Assembly (NCBI GenBank): GCA_028284775.1
Contig: JANQRB010000055.1
Span: 1 to 40,627, forward strand
From: Candidatus Kapaibacterium sp.
GTDB taxonomy: Bacteria; Bacteroidota; Ignavibacteria; Kapaibacteriales; UBA7675
DNA: 40,627 bases
Direction of reading: 5' to 3'
Shown here: positions 26,068 to 33,721 of the stretch, piece after piece
How positions within the stretch are numbered: position 1 is the stretch's first letter
How the letters are laid out: the number at the start of each line of letters is the position of its first letter
Made by a program: the position numbers and the translations under genes
Notes under the pieces: model-generated
What the model was told of the DNA's origin: nothing
Database searches by the model: none
Seen by the model: only the letters and a program-made list of their open reading frames with translations

Positions 26068-26219
26068 GGGATAGCGGATGAAACGCGACCTGCTTTATGA
26101 GATACGCATAGTGAACGTAGCGGGTTCGCATTTGGTCCGTGGTGTTAATGTGTCGCGAAACCAACGTTGTACATCAGGACCGGGTATGGCAGGAGCGCTT
26201 CGCCGCTATCCCTCTTTTT
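26068..26219 (+). ncRNA. rod-like structured RNA candidate with terminal stem and U-tract
   Basis: GGGATAGCGG (26068-26077) is the exact inverse complement of CCGCTATCCC (26203-26212), which is followed by TCTTTTTG (26213-26220). Inside, CCTGC (26089-26093) pairs with GCAGG (26189-26193), and GCG (26085-26087) with CGC (26096-26098 on the other arm at 26196-26198). GGTCC (26134-26138) pairs with GGACC (26177-26181), with possible G-U extension. Nested pairs in order make a rod of about 145 nt with internal loops, closed by a 10-bp stem and ended by a T-tract. That layout resembles 6S RNA or other independent small RNAs, but I do not recognise conserved SRP, tmRNA, RNase P or 6S core sequence. 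No protein gene overlaps it. Confidence 0.5.
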
Positions 26220-26797
26220 GTTAAGTGTTTAGTGTTGGCTGAATGGCGGTACTTTTTGATGGCAGGTGGTGGGATCTGAAAGTTTGCAAGATTAGATGAG
26301 GTTGTAATAGTTGCTGTGCTAACAAAGAACTCTGGCTGGAGTGGCCCGTTGGGCCCTCCCGCCGCCACCTCCTCCAATTTCTGGCCGTGAGATCATACCA
26401 CGGCACTCCACCACCATCCCTTCTAAGAAACAGTGACGGCATTAACAATCCAATCACACGATGTCACGTTAACATCTGCGTCATTAGAAAGTGCAACAAT
26501 ACAAACTCTTCGCTATACAAACATAGCGGAATTGCCCGGCGGAATCTTCAAAACGTTAAACGTCCCGGAATTCAGTCTTAACGGTCACTAAATCCCGGAG
26601 CGAGTGCTGCCTGCAATTGGGAATCTCCTTTCGCCGCACTATGTGTCTTGTCCGTTGCCGTAGTCGAGATAATCTGGAATCGATTTGACTTTGTGACCCT
26701 GATGCGCTGTTGCTTGTATAGGCTTGAGCGAGCCTGAATAACAAAGCCACGATGCCGAGACTACAGCGCAGCCGGCAATCCTGTCTGGCGCTTTTCG
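26220..26797. other. gene-free stretch before cutA
   Basis: No frame here looks like a protein. The notable elements are a GC-rich palindrome around GGCCCGTTGGGCC (26343-26355) next to a stretch of Gly-codon-like repeats on the minus strand (about 26345-26380), and a small hairpin AGGCT/AGCCT (26720-26735). Short minus-strand frames of 67-78 residues overlap in three phases and look non-coding. Confidence 0.35.
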
Positions 26798-26805
26798 TAT
26801 ATTTG
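26798..26805 (+). promoter_or_regulatory. Bacteroidota-type -7 box TATATTTG before cutA
   Basis: TATATTTG, identical to the box ahead of the nitrilase-family gene, lies 39 nt upstream of the cutA start. It fits TAnnTTTG; no clear -33 TTTG is seen. Confidence 0.4.
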
Positions 26806-26843
26806 CTACCAAAGTATGAATTCCCGAATTGATTGACGAGGCC

Positions 26844-27182
26844 ATGATGGCTGCCAGCCTGATTTACATTACGGTCGAAAATATTGAGGAAGCCCGGAGC
26901 ATTGGCCGTGCCTTGCTCGAAGCCCGTCTGGCGGCCTGTATAAACATCGTGAATGAAATGACGTCGATGTTCTGGTGGGAAGGAGCGGTGCAGGAAGCTA
27001 CGGAAGCTATCGTGATTGCCAAGACACGGTCGAGTCTCGTCGATGCTCTAATTGCGAAAGTCCGAAGCATCCATAGTTATTCCTGTCCCTGTGTCATAGC
27101 GCTGCCGATAGCGAATGCCAATCCGGACTTTATCCAGTGGATCGAGCGCGAAACAACGAGTCCAGATCAGGAAAGAGTATGA
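26844..27182 (+). CDS. cutA: CutA1-family divalent cation tolerance protein
   Basis: This 112-residue protein belongs to the CutA1 family, small trimeric proteins first linked to copper tolerance in E. coli. Family features are visible: LIYITVENIEEARSIGRALL at the start, LAACINIV, then FWWEGAVQEATEAIVIAKTR, and a C-terminal HSYSCPCVIALPI block. Length is typical. The frame opens at a TTG at 26829; I chose the ATG at 26844, with a second ATG directly after it. It overlaps miaE by four bases (ATGA), which implies translational coupling. The link between the two is not obvious in function. The biochemical role of CutA1 is still unsettled. Confidence 0.92.
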   Translation: MMAASLIYITVENIEEARSIGRALLEARLAACINIVNEMTSMFWWEGAVQEATEAIVIAKTRSSLVDALIAKVRSIHSYSCPCVIALPIANANPDFIQWIERETTSPDQERV

Positions 27183-27763
27183 AGTTATCTATCGAATTGA
27201 AATGTCCATCGTCGGCGAAGTGGCTGGATGCCGTCATGGCCGACTTCGATACATTTTTGCAGGACCATGCGAATTGCGAACGCAAGGCTTCGGCGATGGC
27301 GATGAGTTTTGTGGCTAAGTTTCCGGACCGCCTTGCAATACTTCCCAAGTTGATTGAAACTGCGGTAGAGGAACTGGAGCACTTTCAGCAAGTATATACC
27401 ATCATGGCCGAACGTGGAGTACGTCTCCCGCATGAAATTGAACAGGACGCCTATGTCAACAACTTGCTGAAGACCTGCCGCAGCGGACGAACGGAACGCT
27501 TTCTTGACCGGCTGCTGCTGGCGTCGATAGTAGAGTGTCGCGGAGCCGAGCGCTTTCGAATGGTCTACGAGGCCTTGCCGCCGGGCGATCTGAAGGACTT
27601 TTATCATCGTTTGTGGGCGTCGGAAGCCAAGCATGGTAATCTCTTTGTAGAATTGGCGCTGCAGTACTTCGACGAGGCTGTCGTCTACGCCCGTCTGGAG
27701 CAGATGGCAATAGAAGAAGCTCGGGTGCTGCAACAACTGCCGATTCGTGCGGCTTTGCACTGA
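27179..27763 (+). CDS. miaE: tRNA-(ms2io6A)-hydroxylase (MiaE-like)
   Basis: This 194-residue non-heme diiron enzyme hydroxylates the isopentenyl chain of ms2i6A at tRNA position 37. The ferritin-like carboxylate and histidine ligands are visible in order: E in NCERKAS, E-x-x-H in EELEHFQQ, E in VECRGAERF and E-x-x-H in SEAKHGN. FLDRLLLASIVECRGAERF is a strong family block. Length matches other MiaE proteins. The ATG at 27179 overlaps the cutA stop (ATGA 27179-27182). The upstream i6A and ms2i6A enzymes (MiaA, MiaB) are not in the window. Confidence 0.9.
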   Translation: MKLSIELKCPSSAKWLDAVMADFDTFLQDHANCERKASAMAMSFVAKFPDRLAILPKLIETAVEELEHFQQVYTIMAERGVRLPHEIEQDAYVNNLLKTCRSGRTERFLDRLLLASIVECRGAERFRMVYEALPPGDLKDFYHRLWASEAKHGNLFVELALQYFDEAVVYARLEQMAIEEARVLQQLPIRAALH

Positions 27764-27862
27764 TGATGCATTGCGCGTGGCCTATAGGCATCAGTTGTCC
27801 ATTGTAAATAATTTTCCTAGTTTGCACTGGAAAGCAAGCAGTGTCAAAGCCGGCGGAGTGCA

Positions 27863-28429
27863 ATGGAAAAAGTCTCACCCAGCATACGAAAAGGTTCTGT
27901 TTTACTGGCGGATCCTTATTTGCTTGATCCCAATTTTCGGCGAACCGTGATTCTGCTGGCCGACTGTCGTGAAGAAGGTGTCGTCGGCTTTGTTCTCAAC
28001 AATCCAACCAAGCTTAAACTCAGTCAGGCGATCGATGATTTATCGGATATTGATGTGCCTTTGTATCTTGGTGGACCCGTCGAACCCGAGTCACTAAATT
28101 TCATTCATCGTCTTGGTGATAGGATTCCCGACTCTTATGAAATTGTTGACGGCATTTTCTGGGGCGGTAATTTTGAAGTTATGAAGTCCCTTATCCGCGA
28201 AAATGCAGTGACACCGGACGAGTACCGTTTTTTCCTGGGTTATTCCGGCTGGACGCCGCTGTCCCATCTCGAACGCGAGCTGGAAGAAAACTCCTGGTTC
28301 GTCACCCAGCCACGGCAAAATTATGTCTTCGACGTGCAACACGACAAGCTATGGGGCAACGTGTTGAAAGATATGGGTGGCGACTACGCCATGCTTGTAA
28401 ATGCTCCACCTCATCCGTCTTTTAATTAG
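27863..28429 (+). CDS. YqgE/AlgH family protein
   Basis: This 188-residue cytosolic protein belongs to the YqgE/AlgH family (UPF0301). Visible family blocks are KGSVLLADPYLLDPNFRRTV, then GVVGFVLNNPT and VPLYLGGPVEPESLNFIHR, then FFLGYSGWTPLSHLERELEE. The family is widespread and has no firmly established biochemical function; in Pseudomonas it is named for an alginate-regulatory phenotype. The length is usual. The gene follows miaE after a 99-nt gap, so it may or may not share its transcript. It converges with the ureohydrolase gene after 19 nt. Confidence 0.92.
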   Translation: MEKVSPSIRKGSVLLADPYLLDPNFRRTVILLADCREEGVVGFVLNNPTKLKLSQAIDDLSDIDVPLYLGGPVEPESLNFIHRLGDRIPDSYEIVDGIFWGGNFEVMKSLIRENAVTPDEYRFFLGYSGWTPLSHLERELEENSWFVTQPRQNYVFDVQHDKLWGNVLKDMGGDYAMLVNAPPHPSFN

Positions 28430-28448
28430 CACGCTATTTTCCACCGAT

Positions 28449-29531
28449 TCAGCTCTTCATCAGGCGACCCTGCGACACAGCAGTTAATGTTGCCAGACGA
28501 TACAATAGACGCGCGCCGACGTTGGCATCCCACTCATCCGCCCCGGCAGCCACTTCACATAGGTCGAAGCCGATAATGCGGCGTCCGGATCGAACCAACT
28601 CTTCAATCAGAAACACGGCTTCCTCGAAATCAAGTCCGCCCGGAACAGGCGTACCGGTATTCGGGCAGAGATATGGAGCAAGTCCGTCGATGTCGAAGCT
28701 GATATAGACATTCTCCGGTAGTTCGTCAAGCACGTCGCCGCAAATTTTCTGCCAGGGCTCGCCCACGAATTTGCGACGCTGGATATCGCGATCAAGAAAA
28801 GCGGTGATTTGCCCTTGGCTCCTGCGAATTCGCCGTAACTCGCTCTCCGCGAAGTCGCGTAAGCCCACCTGTACGAGCTTGCCGACCTGAGGCACCTGCA
28901 ACGCATTGTGCATGATGCTTGCGTGAGAATAACTAAATCCCTCATATGCCTCTCGCAGGTCGGCGTGCGCATCAATCTGTAGAATCGCAAAACTCGCATT
29001 GCGGGCTGCCATTGCGTCGATCAGACCGAGCGGCACACTGTGATCACCGCCGAGTACAGCGACGATTTTGCCGCGATCGAGCCAGGACGATGCTTCGCTT
29101 TGCAGCCAGCTGCGCAGATGGCGACCAGCCCCGTCGATGCGTTGATAACTGGAGCGGAAGCGCTCGCCGGCTTCGTCTCCACCCCGCTCCAGATAAGCGA
29201 TACATTCGGCTGCTTCTTTGCGAAGTTGTCTGCTCTTTTCGCGAAGCTCATCGCTGATCGGAAGCATGGCAATTCCACTCTGCCATGCATGCCGGATGTC
29301 CGGATCACAGAGATCCAGTTGCGGTGAGGCGGCCAGGATCGCGGCCGGCCCGTCGGCTGTACCCGTCCGGTAGGAGACGGTTACTTCCCAAGGGACGGGA
29401 ATGACGATGAGCTCTGCCTGTTCAGGGCTGAAAGGCAAGCCGAATATGTTGCCGGTGCAGAGACCGACACCGTCGGGATCGAACTGCTCGATTGCCTGCT
29501 GTTTGGCGAAGGGAGTCTTCTGATTCTGCAT
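28449..29531 (-). CDS. ureohydrolase (arginase/agmatinase/formiminoglutamase family)
   Basis: This 360-residue protein has the dimanganese ligand motifs of the ureohydrolase family: GGDHS, DAHADLR and SFDIDGLAP, plus a DLCEVAAG block. Members hydrolyse guanidino or formimino groups from arginine, agmatine or related compounds. The specific substrate cannot be assigned, although the long N-terminal region with FGLPFSPEQAELIVIPVPW is seen in agmatinase-like proteins of this group. I chose the ATG at 29531 rather than the frame opening at 29693. The start lies 15 nt after the stop of the upstream glycosyltransferase gene, so the two are almost surely one operon. Confidence 0.88.
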   Translation of the reverse strand: MQNQKTPFAKQQAIEQFDPDGVGLCTGNIFGLPFSPEQAELIVIPVPWEVTVSYRTGTADGPAAILAASPQLDLCDPDIRHAWQSGIAMLPISDELREKSRQLRKEAAECIAYLERGGDEAGERFRSSYQRIDGAGRHLRSWLQSEASSWLDRGKIVAVLGGDHSVPLGLIDAMAARNASFAILQIDAHADLREAYEGFSYSHASIMHNALQVPQVGKLVQVGLRDFAESELRRIRRSQGQITAFLDRDIQRRKFVGEPWQKICGDVLDELPENVYISFDIDGLAPYLCPNTGTPVPGGLDFEEAVFLIEELVRSGRRIIGFDLCEVAAGADEWDANVGARLLYRLATLTAVSQGRLMKS

Positions 29532-29545
29532 ATAGTTGTTCCGCT

Positions 29546-31246
29546 TCAGGGCTTGGCGGGAATAGCTCCGAATACCAGGTAGCGATTTGTTTGTAACAAG
29601 AGTGGACGTCGCGCCTCCAACCACTGCCGGACACGAAGGTGCACAGCGCCATACAAGGGCGAATAGTGATATACAAGCAGGTCGTTCGGCCAATGTTGAA
29701 CCTCCTGCAATGCATTCTCATCAAAGTGGTACTCGGGAATTCCAAGCGAGACGACATTGCGTTCCGGCCGCCAACCGTATGGCCATCCACGGGTGTACCA
29801 GCCCAGCTGCGGCCCCAGCAAATCGCCGTCATTGCGTTGATGAGTCAGGTAGACGAAGGAGTTACGACCGCTATACTCAAGCACCTGGGCGGTTTGCCAG
29901 GCGCCGTCCGCATGTCGTTCCGCGCTGTCTGCATTGATGCGCATCACATTGAGAATCAGGACTACCGGCAGGCCGAAGGTGATTACAAGCGCCGTCCGCG
30001 CCATAATACTTTCACGAAGGTCTTGCTTTAACAGCATTCCGCTAAGCAATGCGAGCAGCAAAACAAGCATGAAGACGCCCAGGATGACTGCGGACCCTCC
30101 GCCAAACGCATCTTTGACGGCGGTTCGCAGCGCGGGCGCCAGAGCCCAGACGCAGCATGCCAGCAGACCCAGGATCCCGGCCCAGGCCGCCCTTCGGTGC
30201 AGCCAGCTGTCCATCATTTGTTCAAGCGTATAGGCCGCCAGGAACACGGCCGGCGGCAGAAGAAGTAGAGTATAATGGGGCATCTTGGTTGTAGCGAAGG
30301 AGAACACCAGCAGGCCGAGGCCAAACCATAAAGTTACGGTTGCCAGGAGCCAGTTGTCTGTCGCCCGGCGGAACAGGCGGAGTGGCGGTTTGAATGTCAC
30401 CAGCAGTCCAACAAGCGCAAAGAGACTAAAGGGATTGCCGATCAGCAACTGGTTCAGATAGTACCACCAGCCGGAGAGCGGGCGAGGACCCTCGACTGCC
30501 GACGTGAGGTGCGGCGGCACAAAGGCTGAGGCGAACTCCAGGCCGTGGCGCGCGGCCATCATCAGGTGCCAGGGCAGAGCCAGGCCTATGCCGATGAGGC
30601 CGGCGATCAGAAGAGCGCGGCGTTTGACACGATCAGGGCCGGCAAAGCGCCAGGCCATCCCAATGAAGAGCAGCGGCAGCAGGGAAACGACAATTTTGCT
30701 CATGAGCCCGGCGGCCACTGCCACAGCCAACAGCGCGGTCCAACGTCGGACATAAGCCGATCGCTGCTCCTCACAAATCTTCAGGACAGACCAAAGGGCC
30801 AGCAGCGCGAATGTCACGACTGGCACATCGGTCATGCCCATCCGGCCGTAGGTATTCCACTGCAGGCTGCCGGCCAGCAATGCCGCCGTCATCAGTGCTA
30901 TGTCGCGGGAAACCAGCCGGCGCGCGATCCCATAGATCAGCACGATACCGGCGATCGCGCACAGCGCCGCAAACAGACGAATAGCGAATGCGTCAGGGCC
31001 GAAGAGGGAAAAAGCGCCTGCCATCATCCACATCGTCAGTGGCGGATAGGTCGAGGAATAGAGCCCGCCCGGCGCATGCTCCGTCTGATCCCAGACATCG
31101 CCGAAAAGCGAAATTGTCTGTGCCCGTAGCGCGAACAAAGCCTCATCCCAGGCCTGGACTTCGCCGGCATCCAGCCGAAAAAGAATCGGCAGCGAACAAA
31201 TCAACAGCAAGGCAAAGGTATTGTGACGCTGGGAGCGGGCTCTCAT
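29546..31246 (-). CDS. ArnT/PMT-like membrane glycosyltransferase
   Basis: This 566-residue polytopic protein belongs to the lipid-linked sugar glycosyltransferase superfamily (GT-C fold, ArnT/PMT-like). A first helix (TFALLLICSLPILFRL) precedes the catalytic acidic motif W-D-E in QAWDEALFALRAQ. About ten further membrane helices follow to around residue 460, and a C-terminal periplasmic region of about 100 residues (ENSFVYLTHQRND-like) ends it. These enzymes transfer a sugar from a polyprenyl-phosphate donor to a lipid, glycan or protein outside the inner membrane. The acceptor is unknown. ATG 31246 is preferred over 31321. The ureohydrolase gene follows in the same operon. Confidence 0.88.
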   Translation of the reverse strand: MRARSQRHNTFALLLICSLPILFRLDAGEVQAWDEALFALRAQTISLFGDVWDQTEHAPGGLYSSTYPPLTMWMMAGAFSLFGPDAFAIRLFAALCAIAGIVLIYGIARRLVSRDIALMTAALLAGSLQWNTYGRMGMTDVPVVTFALLALWSVLKICEEQRSAYVRRWTALLAVAVAAGLMSKIVVSLLPLLFIGMAWRFAGPDRVKRRALLIAGLIGIGLALPWHLMMAARHGLEFASAFVPPHLTSAVEGPRPLSGWWYYLNQLLIGNPFSLFALVGLLVTFKPPLRLFRRATDNWLLATVTLWFGLGLLVFSFATTKMPHYTLLLLPPAVFLAAYTLEQMMDSWLHRRAAWAGILGLLACCVWALAPALRTAVKDAFGGGSAVILGVFMLVLLLALLSGMLLKQDLRESIMARTALVITFGLPVVLILNVMRINADSAERHADGAWQTAQVLEYSGRNSFVYLTHQRNDGDLLGPQLGWYTRGWPYGWRPERNVVSLGIPEYHFDENALQEVQHWPNDLLVYHYSPLYGAVHLRVRQWLEARRPLLLQTNRYLVFGAIPAKP

Positions 31247-31390
31247 AGGGGCCTGTTTTCCGGGAAAGTGGAAGCTGCAAAGATGAAGAGATTTCGATTC
31301 CCGGCAAAACTGCTCCGGCAAATTTCAAGCTTGTTTTTTTCAGGTGAGAGACATGTAGTTACGCTGCATCTTAACCGCAGTTTGATTGTT

Positions 31391-31413
31391 GTACGGACGC
31401 TGATTGTACGGAC
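31391..31413. repeat. 15-bp-spaced direct repeat GTACGGAC
   Basis: GTACGGAC occurs at 31391-31398 and 31406-31413, each preceded by ATTGT or TTGTT. A related GTACCGG follows near 31428. The gap between the glycosyltransferase start (31246) and the terminator at 31504 holds no gene. A regulatory site is possible but not shown. Confidence 0.3.
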
Positions 31414-31503
31414 ACTTGACTTGAATGTACCGGCCTGCTGGAAACATCGAATCTGAGTCTGCGGTGACCTTTGTTGAACTTCGAAGCCGGTTTTTGTCCG
31501 TCA

Positions 31504-31532
31504 ACAAAAAAACGCGGCTTCAAAGCCGCGTT
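31504..31532 (-). terminator. strong intrinsic terminator of the 71-residue gene
   Basis: AACGCGGCTT (31511-31520) and AAGCCGCGTT (31523-31532) form a 10-bp stem. On the minus strand the stem runs into seven T residues (31512 to 31506). It lies 33 nt after the stop of the small gene at 31565. Confidence 0.8.
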
Positions 31533-31564
31533 GCCTAAATCTACATTTTTTTTCTGCTGGATTC

Positions 31565-31780
31565 TCACACACGTACGTCGAGTGGCTGGCCGTTTCGAAG
31601 CTGTTGGCGCGCCACATCCTCCGGGCGCTGCGTCGCGGGCGACTGAGCAAACAAAGCGTCAACGATGCGCGCCGGAGTCGAAGATTCATCCGTCGTATTC
31701 TTCAGGGTTTCGGCGGCCAGTAGCGTTTGTGACACTTCTTTGTTTGCGTTCTGTGATGCCGCACCGATTCCTTCGATCAT
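31565..31780 (-). CDS. small hypothetical protein, 71 residues
   Basis: This 71-residue soluble protein starts MIEGIGAASQNANKEVSQ and ends RNGQPLDVRV; it is Ala/Gln/Thr-rich and mostly helical by composition. Two signals argue it is real. GGAGG sits 5 nt before the ATG at 31780 on the minus strand, and a strong terminator follows the stop. A GTG at 31792 would add four residues but lies within that ribosome binding site. I do not recognise a family. The Ala/Gln-rich start recalls small motility-type proteins only loosely, and I do not assign that. Confidence 0.6.
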   Translation of the reverse strand: MIEGIGAASQNANKEVSQTLLAAETLKNTTDESSTPARIVDALFAQSPATQRPEDVARQQLRNGQPLDVRV

Positions 31781-31895
31781 AGAGTCCTCCACAGATGATG
31801 ATAGTTCATGCCCCGGCTGTTTCCGGATTGCTCAACGGCCCTGCCCTGCAAAAGGTTCCCCTTGCTTTGTCAAGCGAAGCGCTAGAGGATGAGAA

Positions 31896-32543
31896 TCAAA
31901 ATAAAGATTCTTGCGGAATGTAGTAATGGACACCGGTTTCGAGCGGACGCATGATGTGATTGCGCAGAGCGGAAAACTGCTCATCGTCATTGAGAAAATC
32001 AACTCGCGTTGAATCGACGATTAACACACGGAGATCGCGGCGGCGCCAAAACAGTTCCAGATAGGCATCCTGCAAACGACTCAGGTAGTCTGCGCCGATT
32101 GTGCTTTCATAGGGGCGCCCGCGCTTGCGAATATTGCGCAGCAGACGATCGGTATCGCTTTGCAGGTATACGATGATATCGGGTATGGTCAGCCGGGTCG
32201 CCAGGTTGTCGGCAAACTGTTGATAGAGCGCGAAATCGGCCGCGTTTAAGGTCTGTCGGGCGAAAATTTCGTCTTTCTGAAAAGTGTAGTCCGTGACGAT
32301 CCGCTCGTGAAACAAATCCAGCTGATTTAACTCCAGTTGCTGTTTATAGCGGCTGATAAGAAAAAACATCTGCGTCTGAAATGCATAGCGTTCGGGGTCG
32401 CTGTAAAAATCCGGCAGGAAAGGGTTTTCTTCAAACTGCTCAAGAACGCCGCGTGCCGCGAGATCCACGGTCAATTTCGAGGCCAGCGTGGTCTTGCCTG
32501 CGCCGATAGCGCCTTCGATGGCAATGTAGCGAACGTCCTGCAT
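31896..32543 (-). CDS. deoxynucleoside kinase
   Basis: This 215-residue salvage enzyme phosphorylates deoxynucleosides with ATP or another NTP. The P-loop is at about 9-17 (EGAIGAGKTTLA). The catalytic block around HERIVTDYTFQKDEIFA and the LID RNIRKRGRPYE match the dCK/dGK/dAK family. Length is typical. The substrate (dA, dG or dC) cannot be decided from sequence. The longer frame reaches 32585; I chose ATG 32543, where homology starts (MQDVRYIAIEG). In many FCB genomes a deoxynucleoside kinase sits next to folK. Here folK is about 1.2 kb away with a sorting-domain remnant between. Confidence 0.9.
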   Translation of the reverse strand: MQDVRYIAIEGAIGAGKTTLASKLTVDLAARGVLEQFEENPFLPDFYSDPERYAFQTQMFFLISRYKQQLELNQLDLFHERIVTDYTFQKDEIFARQTLNAADFALYQQFADNLATRLTIPDIIVYLQSDTDRLLRNIRKRGRPYESTIGADYLSRLQDAYLELFWRRRDLRVLIVDSTRVDFLNDDEQFSALRNHIMRPLETGVHYYIPQESLF

Positions 32544-32686
32544 AGGCCGGAATAGTTGAGAGCAAAGCTTTGCATTCAGATACAATGACTATTAGCGTAG
32601 CGGCATCCTGATCGGTCCGAAACGCGCAGGCTAAAATTGTCCAGAGTTCTGCTTTGCCGCAATGTATTTCTTAGACGCATCATGAA

Positions 32687-33058
32687 TTATGCTTGGATGA
32701 TGAGCCGGCGGGCAGCGCGAAATGCTCCGGCCGTCAGGAGGACGGAATAAGTTCCCGCCGCGAGATCCGCCACCAGAGCTTCGTGGTGGCCGGCACTCTG
32801 CTGTCCTCCGGCCAGTCCACAAATCCGTTCACCCGGCGCATTGTAGAGCGTCAACTGTATCGGGCCGGGCGTAGCAAGGTGATAGCGTATTCTGGTCCGG
32901 CGACCGGCGGGATTCGGTTCGGCTTCACACAGGAAATAGCGGACGTCGGCGACGTGGCACTTGTCCGGTCGGATAGAGGAGCGTTGAGTGCGGCGGGTGG
33001 ACGCCACTAATAACTCATACCGCCCGCTGCCCATATAACTGTCGATTCGCCCTTGCAA
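32687..33058 (-). pseudogene. orphan T9SS C-terminal sorting domain, remnant of a cargo gene
   Basis: The last 80 residues of this 123-residue frame are a complete T9SS-type sorting domain (AEPNPAGRR, then IQLTLYNAPGER, then LAAGTYSVLL, ending RRLIIQA). The frame stays open upstream to a TGA near 33100, but there is no signal peptide and no recognisable cargo domain. Its start at 33058 is a TTG. It is best read as the 3' end of a decayed cargo gene. The alternative is a short protein that reaches the periplasm by an unknown route. Confidence 0.55.
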
Positions 33059-33721
33059 TTCGACACATCGGAAGAGCTTACAATTATAGGGCGCGGCCCT
33101 AAATCAACGAGCACGAAGGCCTCGCCCCGGCATCCTGTGCTGCGTCTGACAGAAGTCAGGGGTTAAGATAGGAATCCGCAGCTTGAGGATTTTCATCCAC
33201 CCTTGTATATGGGCCAAAGACGGACGCAGGGATGGTCCTTAACAGTTGTATGCGAGCTGAGGCCTTTGGCTCGAGATCTCATTTCAATAGAGTCTTTCCG
33301 AAGTCTCCAACTGCCTGGTTGTCGCTGTCGTATCGACTTAAACAAATTGTACAGAATGCTGACGACAACGATGCGCGAAGCCGGTTTGACTGGAGTGTGT
33401 AGTGCAATTAAATCGATTCGGGAGCATCGCGTTAATCGTTTGTTGATACATGTCCAAATTACATCAAAGTTAATACGCTGTGTAGCCAGGAATTATTCTC
33501 TTGCACAAAGAGTTGAAGCTTCACCTTGCGCCGTGTAATTCTTCTCTGTGGAATTTGTTTAGGGCCGGGCGGCAATCCCGCAGCTGTCGGAACGATGATC
33601 TCGGGTTTATCCCGGCATCGTGAGCACTTAATATCGACTGCCGTACACTTAACAGTTTTGCGGTTCAACCATAAAGTACGATGAGTATGTCTTGCTCGGA
33701 ACTCAAATCCAACTGCTACAA
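33059..33721. other. gene-free stretch between folK and the sorting-domain remnant
   Basis: I see no convincing gene. A 111-residue plus-strand frame (33203-33538) has an unusual composition and no recognisable domain. The stretch may hold debris of the cargo gene whose end lies at 32687. Confidence 0.35.

Noticed and set aside
26040..26220. tRNA, tmRNA, SRP or RNase P RNA reading of the structured element
   Set aside because: No CCA-end acceptor arm, no SRP apical loop and no RNase P core sequence could be seen; only the rod architecture and terminator are supported.
30545..31129. Plus-strand 194-residue frame antisense to the ArnT/PMT-like gene
   Set aside because: The opposite strand shows a coherent polytopic protein with the W-D-E motif; this frame is rich in His/Arg/Gln as shadows are.
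33203..33538. Plus-strand 111-residue frame in the gap before folK
   Set aside because: It lacks a ribosome binding site, and has no domain and no usual composition.
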